Under the pieces are notes generated by a model, which saw only the letters and a program-made list of their open reading frames with translations, ran no database searches and had not been told where the DNA came from. Shown piece after piece: positions 36,023 through 44,872 of a stretch of DNA of 64,000 nucleotides (position 1 is the first letter of the stretch; each line of letters opens with the position of its first letter). Position numbers and translations under genes: made by a program. Source of the stretch: UBA2336 sp049306095 (GTDB lineage: Bacteria > Bacteroidota > Bacteroidia > Cytophagales > Cyclobacteriaceae); contig JBAQPU010000058.1 in NCBI GenBank assembly GCA_049306095.1, positions 1 through 64,000 of the forward strand, read 5' to 3'.

Positions 36023-37722
36023 ATACGTTTGACTGGATGGTGTTATTTGGCACGATTGCCTTCATCGTTTTGTACGGAACATGGAAAACCCGTGGTAACA
36101 AAAACATCGAAGGGTACCTGAAGGGCGATAACTCCATGAAGTGGTGGATGATTGGGGTGAGCATCATGGCTACCCAGGCAAGTGCCATCACCTTTCTGTC
36201 GACACCGGGCCAGGCGATTGAAGATGGTATGCGCTTTCTTCAATTTTATTTCGGACTGCCCATTGCCATGGTGATTATTTCCATTACCATGGTTCCCATT
36301 TACTACAAATTAAAGGTATTCACGGCTTATGAATATTTGGAAACACGGTTCGATCTCAAAACACGTACGCTTGCAGCTTTTTTGTTTTTAATTCTGCGGG
36401 GATTATCGGCAGGAATAACATTATATGCTCCCGCTATCGTTCTGTCAACCATTCTGAATTGGAACATTTCAACAACAACCATCCTGATTGGGGTACTGGT
36501 AATCATCTATGTGACCGTTGGGGGTACGAAAGCGGTGAGCCTGACCCAGCGCCAGCAGATGACGGTAATCATGAGTGGGATGATCCTGGCCGGCATACTG
36601 GCTTATACCATGCTGCCCGATCATATTTCTTTTGGTGACACCATTTCGATTGCCGGAGAGTTAGGAAAGTTAAATCTGGTAAGCCTTGATTTTAATTTGA
36701 ATGATCGATATAACATTTGGTCAGGATTGCTGGCCGGAACTTTTTTGTTTCTGTCCTATTTTGGAACAGACCAATCGCAGGTCGCCCGTTATCTGGGAGG
36801 GAAGTCTGTTACGGAAAGTCGCCTCGGCCTCATGTTTAACGGACTACTGAAGATACCCATGCAGTTCATGATTCTTTTCATTGGGGTTTTGGTGTTTGTC
36901 TTTTACCTGTTTAATCAGCCGCCAGTTTTTTATAACCAGGCATTGAAAAATCAGGCCCTCGAAACAACACAGGCACCCGCTATCAAAGAACTGGAAGATC
37001 AATACAACAAATTGTATGCGGTAAAGCAAGAAGCGGTGAATGACTTGGTGAAGGCGATTCAGTCTGACGATGATGCAGGCATATCAACGTATAAAGTTCA
37101 TGTTTCAGAATTGCAACAGGAGGAGAAACTGATTCGCGATGAAGTGAAGGCCACCATTCAACAGGCGGTGCCAGGGTCGAAAACGCAAGACCGAGATTTT
37201 ATTTTTTTGAACTTTGTGCTCAATCATCTTCCTCATGGTATCGTTGGATTGTTGCTGGCCGTGATGTTTTCTGCTGCCATGTCTTCGATGGCAGGTGAAT
37301 TAAATGCGTTATCGTCTACGACCACTGTCGATGTTTACAAGCGATCCATTAAGCAGCAGGCTGAACCCATTCACTACGTTCGTGCATCGCAATGGTTTAC
37401 GGTTGGGTGGGCATTACTGGCGATGGTATTTGCCATGCTTGCTTCATTTGCTGAAAATCTGATTCAATTTGTAAACATTGTTGGTTCGCTTTTCTATGGA
37501 ACAATTCTTGGAATTTTTCTGGCAGCCTTTTATCTGAAAAGGGTACAGGGAACCGCTGTATTTATTGCCGCGATTATTGCCGAAGGAGTTGTTTTTTACT
37601 GCTTCTATTTTACCGATTTGGCCTTTTTGCTGTATAATATTGTGGGCTGTGCCGTTGTAATCTTTGCCAGCTTACTCATCCAGCAAATGATCCCATCAAC
37701 CGGTAAAAACGATATTCCATAA
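36019..37722 (+). CDS. Sodium:solute symporter (SSS family)
   Basis: The 567-residue inner-membrane carrier has many hydrophobic helices. It begins with FDWMVLFGTIAFIVLYGTWK, and SSS patterns are visible: ASAITFLSTPGQAIEDGMRF, YEYLETRFDLKTRTLAAFLF and LLAVMFSAAMSSMAGELNALSSTT. A charged insert of about 60 residues (about 310-375) lies between helices. The substrate cannot be read; the deacetylase context suggests an amino sugar or similar compound (inference). It overlaps the preceding 42-residue ORF by 4 bases. Confidence 0.88.
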   Translation: MNTFDWMVLFGTIAFIVLYGTWKTRGNKNIEGYLKGDNSMKWWMIGVSIMATQASAITFLSTPGQAIEDGMRFLQFYFGLPIAMVIISITMVPIYYKLKVFTAYEYLETRFDLKTRTLAAFLFLILRGLSAGITLYAPAIVLSTILNWNISTTTILIGVLVIIYVTVGGTKAVSLTQRQQMTVIMSGMILAGILAYTMLPDHISFGDTISIAGELGKLNLVSLDFNLNDRYNIWSGLLAGTFLFLSYFGTDQSQVARYLGGKSVTESRLGLMFNGLLKIPMQFMILFIGVLVFVFYLFNQPPVFYNQALKNQALETTQAPAIKELEDQYNKLYAVKQEAVNDLVKAIQSDDDAGISTYKVHVSELQQEEKLIRDEVKATIQQAVPGSKTQDRDFIFLNFVLNHLPHGIVGLLLAVMFSAAMSSMAGELNALSSTTTVDVYKRSIKQQAEPIHYVRASQWFTVGWALLAMVFAMLASFAENLIQFVNIVGSLFYGTILGIFLAAFYLKRVQGTAVFIAAIIAEGVVFYCFYFTDLAFLLYNIVGCAVVIFASLLIQQMIPSTGKNDIP

Positions 37723-37875
37723 CCAATTGAATTATCCGTTGCATTATTTGCCAATCGAGGAAGCGGAATTTGCAGAATTATTAAGAATCGCAAAACTATG
37801 CCCAGCAGGGTGGTGATGTTTGATAGGCGCTGATGTTGTACAAGCCTGATATTTGGTTACTAAAATGTCAGGAAT

Positions 37876-38652
37876 ATGAAAACCACTTATCCCTTATCAA
37901 TCATACTTGCAGCCATTGGTGCTGTTATTCAGTATTCGTGCAGCCCTGTTCTGTATTCTACAAATGGACAAAATGTACCACTATTTCATCAGAAGGGTGA
38001 AGCTACCCTGGGTATTGGCAGAGGCAGCGGGTCATTAGGGTATGATGTGCCCTATTTTTATGATGATGAAACTGGGCATGGACTTAATTTGCAAACCGCG
38101 CTTGCTGTTGATACCAGTGTAGCAATCATCGCAAGTTTATATAGTTTAAAAGGTAGCAAGGATTGGGACGTGAACGGTCACTATCTGGAAATAGGAGGAG
38201 GGTTATTTAAATATAATGATAAGTCAAAATTTGTGGGTGAATTGTTTGCGGGTATAGGGTTTGGAAATATTGTCAATGCAGGTGAGGCAGGGGAGTATCT
38301 CAAGGTTAAATACATTAAATATTTTCTTCAACCTTCCGGAGGGTTTACCACCAAGAGCTTTGATATTGCTTTTACGCCTCGAATCGGATTAGTGAATTAT
38401 ACAACCAAGCCGGATTCGGATTATGAAGAGTTGAACGATTTTTTAACTGAAAAGAAATCAACCTTTGTATTTGAACCGGGTTTAACCGTTCGCCTCGGTT
38501 ATAAGAACGTTAAATTCCAATACCAGGTAAACTACACAACCTTTAAGTATGAGTTTAGAACCAATGAATCTGAAGATGTAAATCCGGTAATCGATACTTA
38601 TCAATCGATCGGGGTATTTTTTATGATCTCAAACTTTTGGAAAGATCAATAA
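37876..38652 (+). CDS. Probable outer-membrane beta-barrel lipoprotein
   Basis: The 258-residue protein has an N-terminal signal segment (MKTTYPLSIILAAIGAVIQYSC) with a Cys at about 22, in an imperfect lipobox. Alternating aromatic and glycine strands (LNLQTALAVDTSVAIIASLYSLKG, YLEIGGGLFKYND, LFAGIGFGNIV) fit an 8- or 10-stranded barrel. No family is recognised. It precedes the M16 protease gene by 82 bp. Confidence 0.65.
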   Translation: MKTTYPLSIILAAIGAVIQYSCSPVLYSTNGQNVPLFHQKGEATLGIGRGSGSLGYDVPYFYDDETGHGLNLQTALAVDTSVAIIASLYSLKGSKDWDVNGHYLEIGGGLFKYNDKSKFVGELFAGIGFGNIVNAGEAGEYLKVKYIKYFLQPSGGFTTKSFDIAFTPRIGLVNYTTKPDSDYEELNDFLTEKKSTFVFEPGLTVRLGYKNVKFQYQVNYTTFKYEFRTNESEDVNPVIDTYQSIGVFFMISNFWKDQ

Positions 38653-38688
38653 GCTGAACCCTTTGTGTAAATGCGGTCGGTCGGGTAT

Positions 38689-38724
38689 TAATTTTTTAGT
38701 ATACTTGGTGCCACTAAAAAATTA
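38689..38724. promoter_or_regulatory. 12-bp perfect inverted repeat around a -7-like box before the M16 gene
   Basis: TAATTTTTTAGT (38689-38700) and ACTAAAAAATTA (38713-38724) are exact inverse complements with a 12-base spacer. The spacer overlaps TATACTTG (38700-38707), a one-mismatch match to TAnnTTTG. The repeat ends 10 bp before the protease ATG. It may be an operator or a leader hairpin; no T-run follows for termination. Confidence 0.55.
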
Positions 38725-38734
38725 CACCCAAACC

Positions 38735-41611
38735 ATGAAAAGAATCATTATTTACCTCTCAGGTTTTGTGCTGATTACTTCCTTTGTCAGTGCGCAAACA
38801 AAACTTGTTGAGAAAATTGAGAGGAAGGGAAATGAAATTGTCATTCCGTATCAAAAGTATGTTTTATCAAACGGCCTCACGCTGGTGGTTCATGAAGACC
38901 ATAGCGACCCTGTCGTTCACGTAGATGTTACCTACCACGTAGGATCAGCCCGGGAAGAAATAGGGAAGTCGGGCTTTGCACATTTCTTTGAACACATGAT
39001 GTTTCAGGGAAGCGACAATGTTGGAGATGAGCAACATTTTAAGATCGTGACAGAAGCTGGTGGCACCCTGAATGGAACTACCAATACCGACAGGACCAAT
39101 TATTTCGAAACAGTTCCAAGCAATCAACTTGAAAAAATGATCTGGCTGGAAGCCGATCGCATGGGCTTCTTATTGGATGCTGTGACGCAACGTAAATTTG
39201 AGATTCAACGCGAGACGGTTAAGAATGAACGCGGACAGCGGGTTGACAATGCTCCTTATGGTTTAGTTTTTGAACTTTTAGGAAAAACATTGTACCCCTA
39301 TGGCCACCCTTATTCATGGTCAACCATCGGATACATCGAAGACCTGAACAGGGTAAACGTTGAAGACCTGAAAAACTTTTTCTTACGTTGGTACGGTCCG
39401 AACAATGCAACCCTTACCATTGGCGGAGATGTAACGCCTGCTGAAGTTGTGAAGCTGGTAGAGAAGTATTTTGGCACCATCCCGCGGGGCCCGGAAGTTC
39501 AAAATATGAAACCGCAAACCATCACGCTGGAAGGCGATCGTTATGTTTCCATGGTGGATAACTATGCGCGACTGCCCATGCTAACAGTTACATTTCCATC
39601 GGTTCCCAGTTTTCATTCCGATGAACCTGCTCTTGATTGCCTCGCTGAAATTATTGGTCAGGGTAAAACTTCTGTGTTTTACCAGGAAATTGTAAAACCT
39701 CAGAAAGCGTTAAGTGCCAGCGCCAGCAGTTCAACAAGCGAACTGGGTGGGCAATTTTCATTCCGACTGACCCCTGCACCGGGAACATCGCTGACCGATT
39801 CCAAAAAAATGATTGATGATGCCATCAAAGCGTTTGAAGCACGCGGAGTTACCGACCAGGATGTTGAGAAATTTGTCGGTTCGTTTGAAGCTCAGTTCAT
39901 CAACGGACTTCAAAGCGTTAGCGGAAAGGTATCACAGCTTGCGTATTATCAAACATTTGCCGGTGATCCGAATAGAATTGGTAAGGAGTTGGAAGCTTAT
40001 CGGAAAGTAACTAAGCAAGATGTTTTAAGAGTTTACAACCAATACATTAAAGGAAAGTCAGCGGTAATTTTAAGTGTGGCAATCAAAGGTCAGGAAGGTA
40101 ACATTGTCGCGCCCGATAACTTTACGGTGAATACCTCCAACTACAAGGCGCCTGATTACGGTTATGGCGGACTGAAATACACGAAGCCGAAAGATAATTT
40201 CGATCGCAGCAAGCTTCCCGGCAACGGCCCGAACCCGGTAGTAAAAGTTCCGTCCTTCTGGAGAAAAGATTTGGGTAACGGAATTCAGGCGATTGGCACC
40301 GAAAGTAAAGAACTTCCGCTGGTAACAATTGCCATTACCATTCCCGGTGGTCACCTGCTGCAGGCAAACGACACTTCGAAAGTAGGGCTGGCACGCATGT
40401 TTGGCCTCATGATGAATGAAGACACAAAAAACTTCACAGCCGAACAAATGCAGGTTGAGTTACAAAAAATCGGTAGTTCGGTAAATGTAAGCAGCGGTAC
40501 CGATGTGATTACGTTCAATGTTCAAACCCTTAAGAAGAATTTAGACAGAACGCTCAACTTGCTGGAAGAACGGATGCTCAATCCGAAATTCACGCAGGAA
40601 GCTTTTGCCCGTATTCAGAAGCAGACCGTAGAAGGTTTTAAGCAACGTAAATCGCAGCCGGCCATTGTTGCTTCTGACCTGTACAACAAGTTAACCTATG
40701 GCAGCAATAATATTCTTGGGCTCAGTCAGTTTGGAACAGTTAATACAATAAAAAACCTGACCCTGAAGGATGTTGAGGACTATTATTCTAACTACATCAC
40801 ATCGCAAGGTGTAAACCTGGTGGTGGTAGGAGACGTAACTCAAAACGAGATAGTTGGGAAAATGAATTTCCTCAACAAACTTCCGAACAAAGCGGTTAAG
40901 CTTCCTCAGATCACCTCCTTCCCAACCGTTGATAAAACAAAAATATTTCTGGTGGATGTGCCCAAAGCAGCTCAAACGGAATTCCGCGTGGGCGGCTATA
41001 CCGGTTTGAAGTACGATGGAACAGGTGAATATTACAAGGCTACCCTTGCCAACTATCCATTGGGAGGAGCATTCAACAGTCGCATCAATTTGAATTTAAG
41101 GGAGGATAAAGGTTGGACGTACGGAGCGCGCTCTGGATTTAGTGGTGATAAGTATTCAGGTGAATTTTCGTTCAGTTCGGGCATTCGTGCCAATGCAACG
41201 GATAGTGCGTTGGTGGAAGTTATGAATGAACTTGGTAAATATGCTCAATCAGGAATTACAGATGAAGAGTTGAAATTCATGAAGAGCGCCATAGGCCAGC
41301 GTGATGCGTTGCGGTACGAAACCGGATTTCAAAAGGCAGGATTTATCCGCCAGATTTTGTACTACAACCTTCCCGGAGATTATGTTGAGCAGCAGAGTAA
41401 AATTTTGTCAGGAATGACAAAGGAGGAAATCAACAAGGTTGCCGCTAAGTGGGTAAACCCAAAAAATATGAATATCCTGCTGGTGGGAGATAAGACAAAA
41501 ATTCTTCCGGGCTTAGCGAAACTGGGCTATGAGATTATCGAGCTTGATGTGGATGGAAATTTGAAAGCGGATAATGCAAAGCCGGCCGACCAGAAAATTT
41601 CTCCTAAGTGA
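38735..41611 (+). CDS. M16 family metalloprotease, two-domain, exported
   Basis: The 958-residue protein starts at 38735 with a signal peptide (IIIYLSGFVLITSFVSAQ). The first half contains the inverted zinc motif HFFEH (H83, E86, H87) in GFAHFFEHMMF, with the downstream Glu region ETVKNERGQR. The second half (from about 540: TIAITIPGGHLLQAND) has the same fold without HxxEH, as in two-domain pitrilysin/PqqL-like proteases. It should degrade peptides in the periplasm. An upstream ATG-less extension to 38663 is rejected. A strong terminator follows. Confidence 0.92.
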   Translation: MKRIIIYLSGFVLITSFVSAQTKLVEKIERKGNEIVIPYQKYVLSNGLTLVVHEDHSDPVVHVDVTYHVGSAREEIGKSGFAHFFEHMMFQGSDNVGDEQHFKIVTEAGGTLNGTTNTDRTNYFETVPSNQLEKMIWLEADRMGFLLDAVTQRKFEIQRETVKNERGQRVDNAPYGLVFELLGKTLYPYGHPYSWSTIGYIEDLNRVNVEDLKNFFLRWYGPNNATLTIGGDVTPAEVVKLVEKYFGTIPRGPEVQNMKPQTITLEGDRYVSMVDNYARLPMLTVTFPSVPSFHSDEPALDCLAEIIGQGKTSVFYQEIVKPQKALSASASSSTSELGGQFSFRLTPAPGTSLTDSKKMIDDAIKAFEARGVTDQDVEKFVGSFEAQFINGLQSVSGKVSQLAYYQTFAGDPNRIGKELEAYRKVTKQDVLRVYNQYIKGKSAVILSVAIKGQEGNIVAPDNFTVNTSNYKAPDYGYGGLKYTKPKDNFDRSKLPGNGPNPVVKVPSFWRKDLGNGIQAIGTESKELPLVTIAITIPGGHLLQANDTSKVGLARMFGLMMNEDTKNFTAEQMQVELQKIGSSVNVSSGTDVITFNVQTLKKNLDRTLNLLEERMLNPKFTQEAFARIQKQTVEGFKQRKSQPAIVASDLYNKLTYGSNNILGLSQFGTVNTIKNLTLKDVEDYYSNYITSQGVNLVVVGDVTQNEIVGKMNFLNKLPNKAVKLPQITSFPTVDKTKIFLVDVPKAAQTEFRVGGYTGLKYDGTGEYYKATLANYPLGGAFNSRINLNLREDKGWTYGARSGFSGDKYSGEFSFSSGIRANATDSALVEVMNELGKYAQSGITDEELKFMKSAIGQRDALRYETGFQKAGFIRQILYYNLPGDYVEQQSKILSGMTKEEINKVAAKWVNPKNMNILLVGDKTKILPGLAKLGYEIIELDVDGNLKADNAKPADQKISPK

Positions 41612-41651
41612 TAAGATGTAAGGGAAGAAGGAACAGAACAAAGTCAAAAAA

Positions 41652-41682
41652 AGCCCCCGGGAATGATCGGGGGCTTTTTTTT
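41652..41682 (+). terminator. Strong rho-independent terminator after the M16 gene
   Basis: AGCCCCCG (41652-41659) and CGGGGGCT (41668-41675) pair perfectly, followed by an unbroken T-run. It lies between the protease and the convergent DUF2911 gene. Confidence 0.93.
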
Positions 41683-41700
41683 GATCAGCATCTCATAAAA

Positions 41701-42591
41701 TTATTTCTTCTTTGGAGCTTTTGCAATTTCTTCATTCAATTGCTTGATCAGGTCTTCATTCATTTTAGTATACCCAAAATCACCGTCTTTACTGGCTTTC
41801 GCTAGTTCAAGTGAACGCTGCGCTGTTGCCAGGGCACCTTTCTTATCGCCAACTGCGCTTTGTATTTTGGCTTTTGTGTGAATATTCCAGAACGCTTCTT
41901 TATTTCCGTTATCGATACCAAGCGTAATCCACTCCAGCGCTTTCTTTAAGTCTTTGCCGTTATCATAATAATAACGTGCAGCGGCAATATAATTGGCAGG
42001 ACTAACTTTTGTGCCCGCATCAATAGCCTTCATCACCTTCGAATCGTAATCAACCGTGAAGCCAAGCTTAACCGAAGTATTTTCCCAGGCAAACTCAAGT
42101 TTGGCGCCTGTGCTGTTGTCAGCGATATCGGAAATATTGATGGTAAACGTTTCTACTTTTTCGGCCAGCTTAACGGGTTTAACTGTCCACCGTGCTGTTT
42201 CTTTGCTCTTATCATAGTTGTCGTTGTTAAGAGCACCGGCATTCACATCTGAATAGAACATCACCGTCCACTCACTTTCGCCAGGGATGGTAAAAACCAG
42301 GTATTCGCCTTTTTTAATGTCCGTTCCTTCAACCTTAACATCATCCGAAAACGAAACAACCGTTCCGTTGTTGGCACCGGTTCTCCAGATCTGGCCGTAA
42401 GGCTGTAAGTAATCGCTGCCTGCACCAAATATTTTTCTGCCTTTCAATTTAGGACGAGAGTAGGTAACTTTTACATCTGTCAGTCCAACCACCGAAGTGA
42501 CCGTTCCGGCAGAGCTGGGAGCGGGTGTTTGAATCTGGCCTTCCGCCACGAAGCACGAAATCAATAGAACAATTGCTAGTAACTTTTTCAT
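41701..42591 (-). CDS. DUF2911 domain protein, exported
   Basis: The 296-residue protein has a signal peptide (LLAIVLLISCFVAEGQ) and a DUF2911 domain (about 25-185: VTYSRPKLKGRKIFG, QIWRTGANNGTVV, GEYLVFTIPGESEWTV). The C-terminal third is helical with a TPR-like repeat and an Ala/Lys-rich end. The start at 42591 gives the signal peptide; an upstream ATG at 42630 does not. The domain function is unknown; it is common in Bacteroidota. Confidence 0.82.
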   Translation of the reverse strand: MKKLLAIVLLISCFVAEGQIQTPAPSSAGTVTSVVGLTDVKVTYSRPKLKGRKIFGAGSDYLQPYGQIWRTGANNGTVVSFSDDVKVEGTDIKKGEYLVFTIPGESEWTVMFYSDVNAGALNNDNYDKSKETARWTVKPVKLAEKVETFTINISDIADNSTGAKLEFAWENTSVKLGFTVDYDSKVMKAIDAGTKVSPANYIAAARYYYDNGKDLKKALEWITLGIDNGNKEAFWNIHTKAKIQSAVGDKKGALATAQRSLELAKASKDGDFGYTKMNEDLIKQLNEEIAKAPKKK

Positions 42592-42666
42592 TGTATATAA
42601 TTTAGGGTTTAAAACATTTGAGGAAGCCAAAATTAATGATTCTTTTGGCTTATAAAACTGTAATTG

Positions 42667-43257
42667 ATGAAGCTGACAGAAAGCTTCTATGAGCGGACAA
42701 ACGTGGTAAAAATAGCGCGTGAGCTGCTGGGTAAAGGACTGTTCACTAATATTAACGGAATTGTAACCGGAGGAAAAATTGTTGAAACAGAAGCCTACTC
42801 ATGGAAGGAAAAAGGCTGCCATGCGTTTGCCGGAAAAAAGACATCCCGTAATGAAGTCATGTTTGGAAATGGCGGCCATGCATACGTTTACCTGTGTTAT
42901 GGAATGCACCATTTGTTCAATGTGGTTACGAATAAAAAGGGTGTGGCAGAAGCTGTATTAATTCGGGCAATCGAACCCCTCGTTGGTCTTCCTGTAATGC
43001 TGGACAGGAGGGGAAAAGTGCAACGCAACATTCACCTGACCTCGGGGCCAGGCAAGTTGACTAAAGCATTGGGGATTGATCGGACATTTAATGGAAAATA
43101 TTTGCTAAATCGCGATGTTTGGATTGAAGACTTGGGTGAAAAGATAGCGAGCCGATCCATCGTTGCCGGTAAACGCATTGGTATTGACTATGCGGGTGAC
43201 GATGCACTGCTTCCCTGGCGCTTCATGGTGAAGGAAAGTAAATGGATTAGTAAATAG
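42667..43257 (+). CDS. DNA-3-methyladenine glycosylase (AAG/MPG family)
   Basis: Excises alkylated purines in base-excision repair. The 196-residue protein matches the AAG family: FYERTNVVKIARELLGKGLF, GKIVETEAYSWKEKGCHAFAGKKTSRNEVMF, HAYVYLCYGMHHLFNVVT and LTSGPGKLTKALGID. The ATG at 42667 is used; a TTG three bases earlier is possible. It is divergent from the DUF2911 gene, and the OmpA-family gene begins 5 bp after its stop. Confidence 0.9.
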   Translation: MKLTESFYERTNVVKIARELLGKGLFTNINGIVTGGKIVETEAYSWKEKGCHAFAGKKTSRNEVMFGNGGHAYVYLCYGMHHLFNVVTNKKGVAEAVLIRAIEPLVGLPVMLDRRGKVQRNIHLTSGPGKLTKALGIDRTFNGKYLLNRDVWIEDLGEKIASRSIVAGKRIGIDYAGDDALLPWRFMVKESKWISK

Positions 43258-43262
43258 TTTGC

Positions 43263-44825
43263 ATGCGTTCGTTTTTGATTTTCTCATTTCTGTTTTCATT
43301 TGGAGTCATCTCCGCTCAGCAACCGGTTCAACCTTCGTTGGATTTGGTGAATACGTCATACGATGAGCAAAACCCGGTGGTTAGCCCCGATGGAAAATTC
43401 CTGTTTTTCACCATTTGCAATCATCCGCAAAACATGGGAGGTAAAAAGGATCCGGGCGATATTTGGTTTTCAGTTTTACAGAATGGGCAGTGGGCTGCCC
43501 CCGTACACGCTGGAACTTTATTGAATGATCGGGGGTACAATGCTGTGGCGGGATTTTCAGCGGATGGTAATCAACTTTTTTTGCTAAGCCACTATGACGG
43601 CACCGGCAATGCCGCCCGTACACAGGGCATTTCCGTTTCAAAAAAAAATGCAAGCGGCTGGAGTAAGCCCGAAAATATTTCGATTCCATACTTTCAGAAT
43701 AAATCAACCTACCATAGCGGACAACTATCAGCAGATGGAAGGGTGTTTGTGTATTCTGCTGAAACCTATGGTAGCAGGGTAGAAGATCTATATGTAAGCG
43801 TAAAAGGATCAAATGGAAAATGGGCTGAGCCAAAGAATTTAGGCGATAAGATTAACACGCAGTTTCAGGAGTTAAGCCCTTCCATTTCAGCAGACGGTAA
43901 AACACTTTACTTTTCAACAAATGGCCGAAAGGGCCGTGGAAGTTTTGATATTTATACTGCCTCCAGACTTGGCGAAGGATGGACAACCTGGTCAGACCCC
44001 GTGAATGTGGGAGAGTTGAATTCCGATGGTCGTGATTTATTTTTCCGTGATTACCCTACGCTTGGGTTTTCAATGTACACCAGCAAAAAGAACAGCGATA
44101 ACTATGGTGATATCAGAGTAAACGCCCCGGTGTCATCTGACTCAGTTCCACCGGCCATCGTGCAGCCACCGGCCGATACTGTGGTGCAACTTGAAGTAAT
44201 TACCCGAACCGAATCCGACAGCATGATTACCGTTTACGGCCGGGTTACCGATACCAAAACGGGTGAGCCAGTAATGGCAACCTTGTTTTTTGAAAGCCCT
44301 GATTCTCTGGTAAAAGTGCAAGCGAATGCCGGCAATTATACCGTAAAGATTTTATCAACAGCATCGTATGACATCAGGATTGATGCGCCAGGATTTGTCA
44401 GCAGTCTGGAGAACCTGACGGTGAATACGTACGAAATGAAAGAGCTGGAGATGAACTTTAAACTTCAGCCCATTGAAATAGGAACAACCGTCACCCTGAA
44501 AAATGTGTTGTTTATGCAAAGCAAGCCAGAATTACTGCCCGCGTCCTATCCTGAGTTGGACCTGGTTGTGCAGTTCATGAAAGAAAATCCGCATCTGGAA
44601 ATTGAACTGGCGGGCCATACCGATAACCGCGGATCATTCCGGCAACTCATGACGCTTTCGCAGCAACGTGTCAATAAAGTTAAGAGCTACCTCGTTTCAA
44701 AAGGTATCGCTTCCAAGCGCATTGTTGGAAAAGGATATGGGGGCTCAAAACCCATTGCCAGCAACGACAATGAAGAAACACGCATGCTCAACAGGAGGGT
44801 GGAGTTTACGATTAAGAAGCTGTAA
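43263..44825 (+). CDS. OmpA-family protein with PD40 beta-propeller
   Basis: The 520-residue protein has a signal peptide (MRSFLIFSFLFSFGVISAQ) and several WD40-like/PD40 repeats (NPVVSPDGKFLFFTIC, LSPSISADGKTLYFSTNGRKGRGSFDIY). A small beta-domain (GRVTDTKTGEPVMATLFFESPDS) follows, then a C-terminal OmpA domain (VLFMQSKPELLPASY, ELAGHTDNRGSFRQLMTLSQQR, GKGYGGSKPIASND). The OmpA part binds peptidoglycan, so the protein links outer membrane and wall. It ends beside a 7-bp tandem repeat shared with the convergent gene. Confidence 0.9.
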   Translation: MRSFLIFSFLFSFGVISAQQPVQPSLDLVNTSYDEQNPVVSPDGKFLFFTICNHPQNMGGKKDPGDIWFSVLQNGQWAAPVHAGTLLNDRGYNAVAGFSADGNQLFLLSHYDGTGNAARTQGISVSKKNASGWSKPENISIPYFQNKSTYHSGQLSADGRVFVYSAETYGSRVEDLYVSVKGSNGKWAEPKNLGDKINTQFQELSPSISADGKTLYFSTNGRKGRGSFDIYTASRLGEGWTTWSDPVNVGELNSDGRDLFFRDYPTLGFSMYTSKKNSDNYGDIRVNAPVSSDSVPPAIVQPPADTVVQLEVITRTESDSMITVYGRVTDTKTGEPVMATLFFESPDSLVKVQANAGNYTVKILSTASYDIRIDAPGFVSSLENLTVNTYEMKELEMNFKLQPIEIGTTVTLKNVLFMQSKPELLPASYPELDLVVQFMKENPHLEIELAGHTDNRGSFRQLMTLSQQRVNKVKSYLVSKGIASKRIVGKGYGGSKPIASNDNEETRMLNRRVEFTIKKL

Positions 44826-44872
44826 TCTAAACTCTAAACTCTAAACTCTAAACTCTAAACTCTAAACTCTAG
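44826..44872. repeat. Heptanucleotide tandem repeat (TCTAAAC)6.5
   Basis: Six perfect copies of TCTAAAC begin at 44826, then a partial unit TCTAG. The array directly follows the OmpA-gene stop and runs into the minus-strand ggt stop (TAG at 44869-44871). It is exact, so recent slippage is likely. It occupies the whole convergent gap. Confidence 0.95.

Noticed and set aside
44826..44872. The TCTAAAC array could be telomere-like or CRISPR
   Set aside because: It is a simple 7-bp tandem of 47 bp inside a convergent gap; there are no spacers, no cas genes and no chromosome end.
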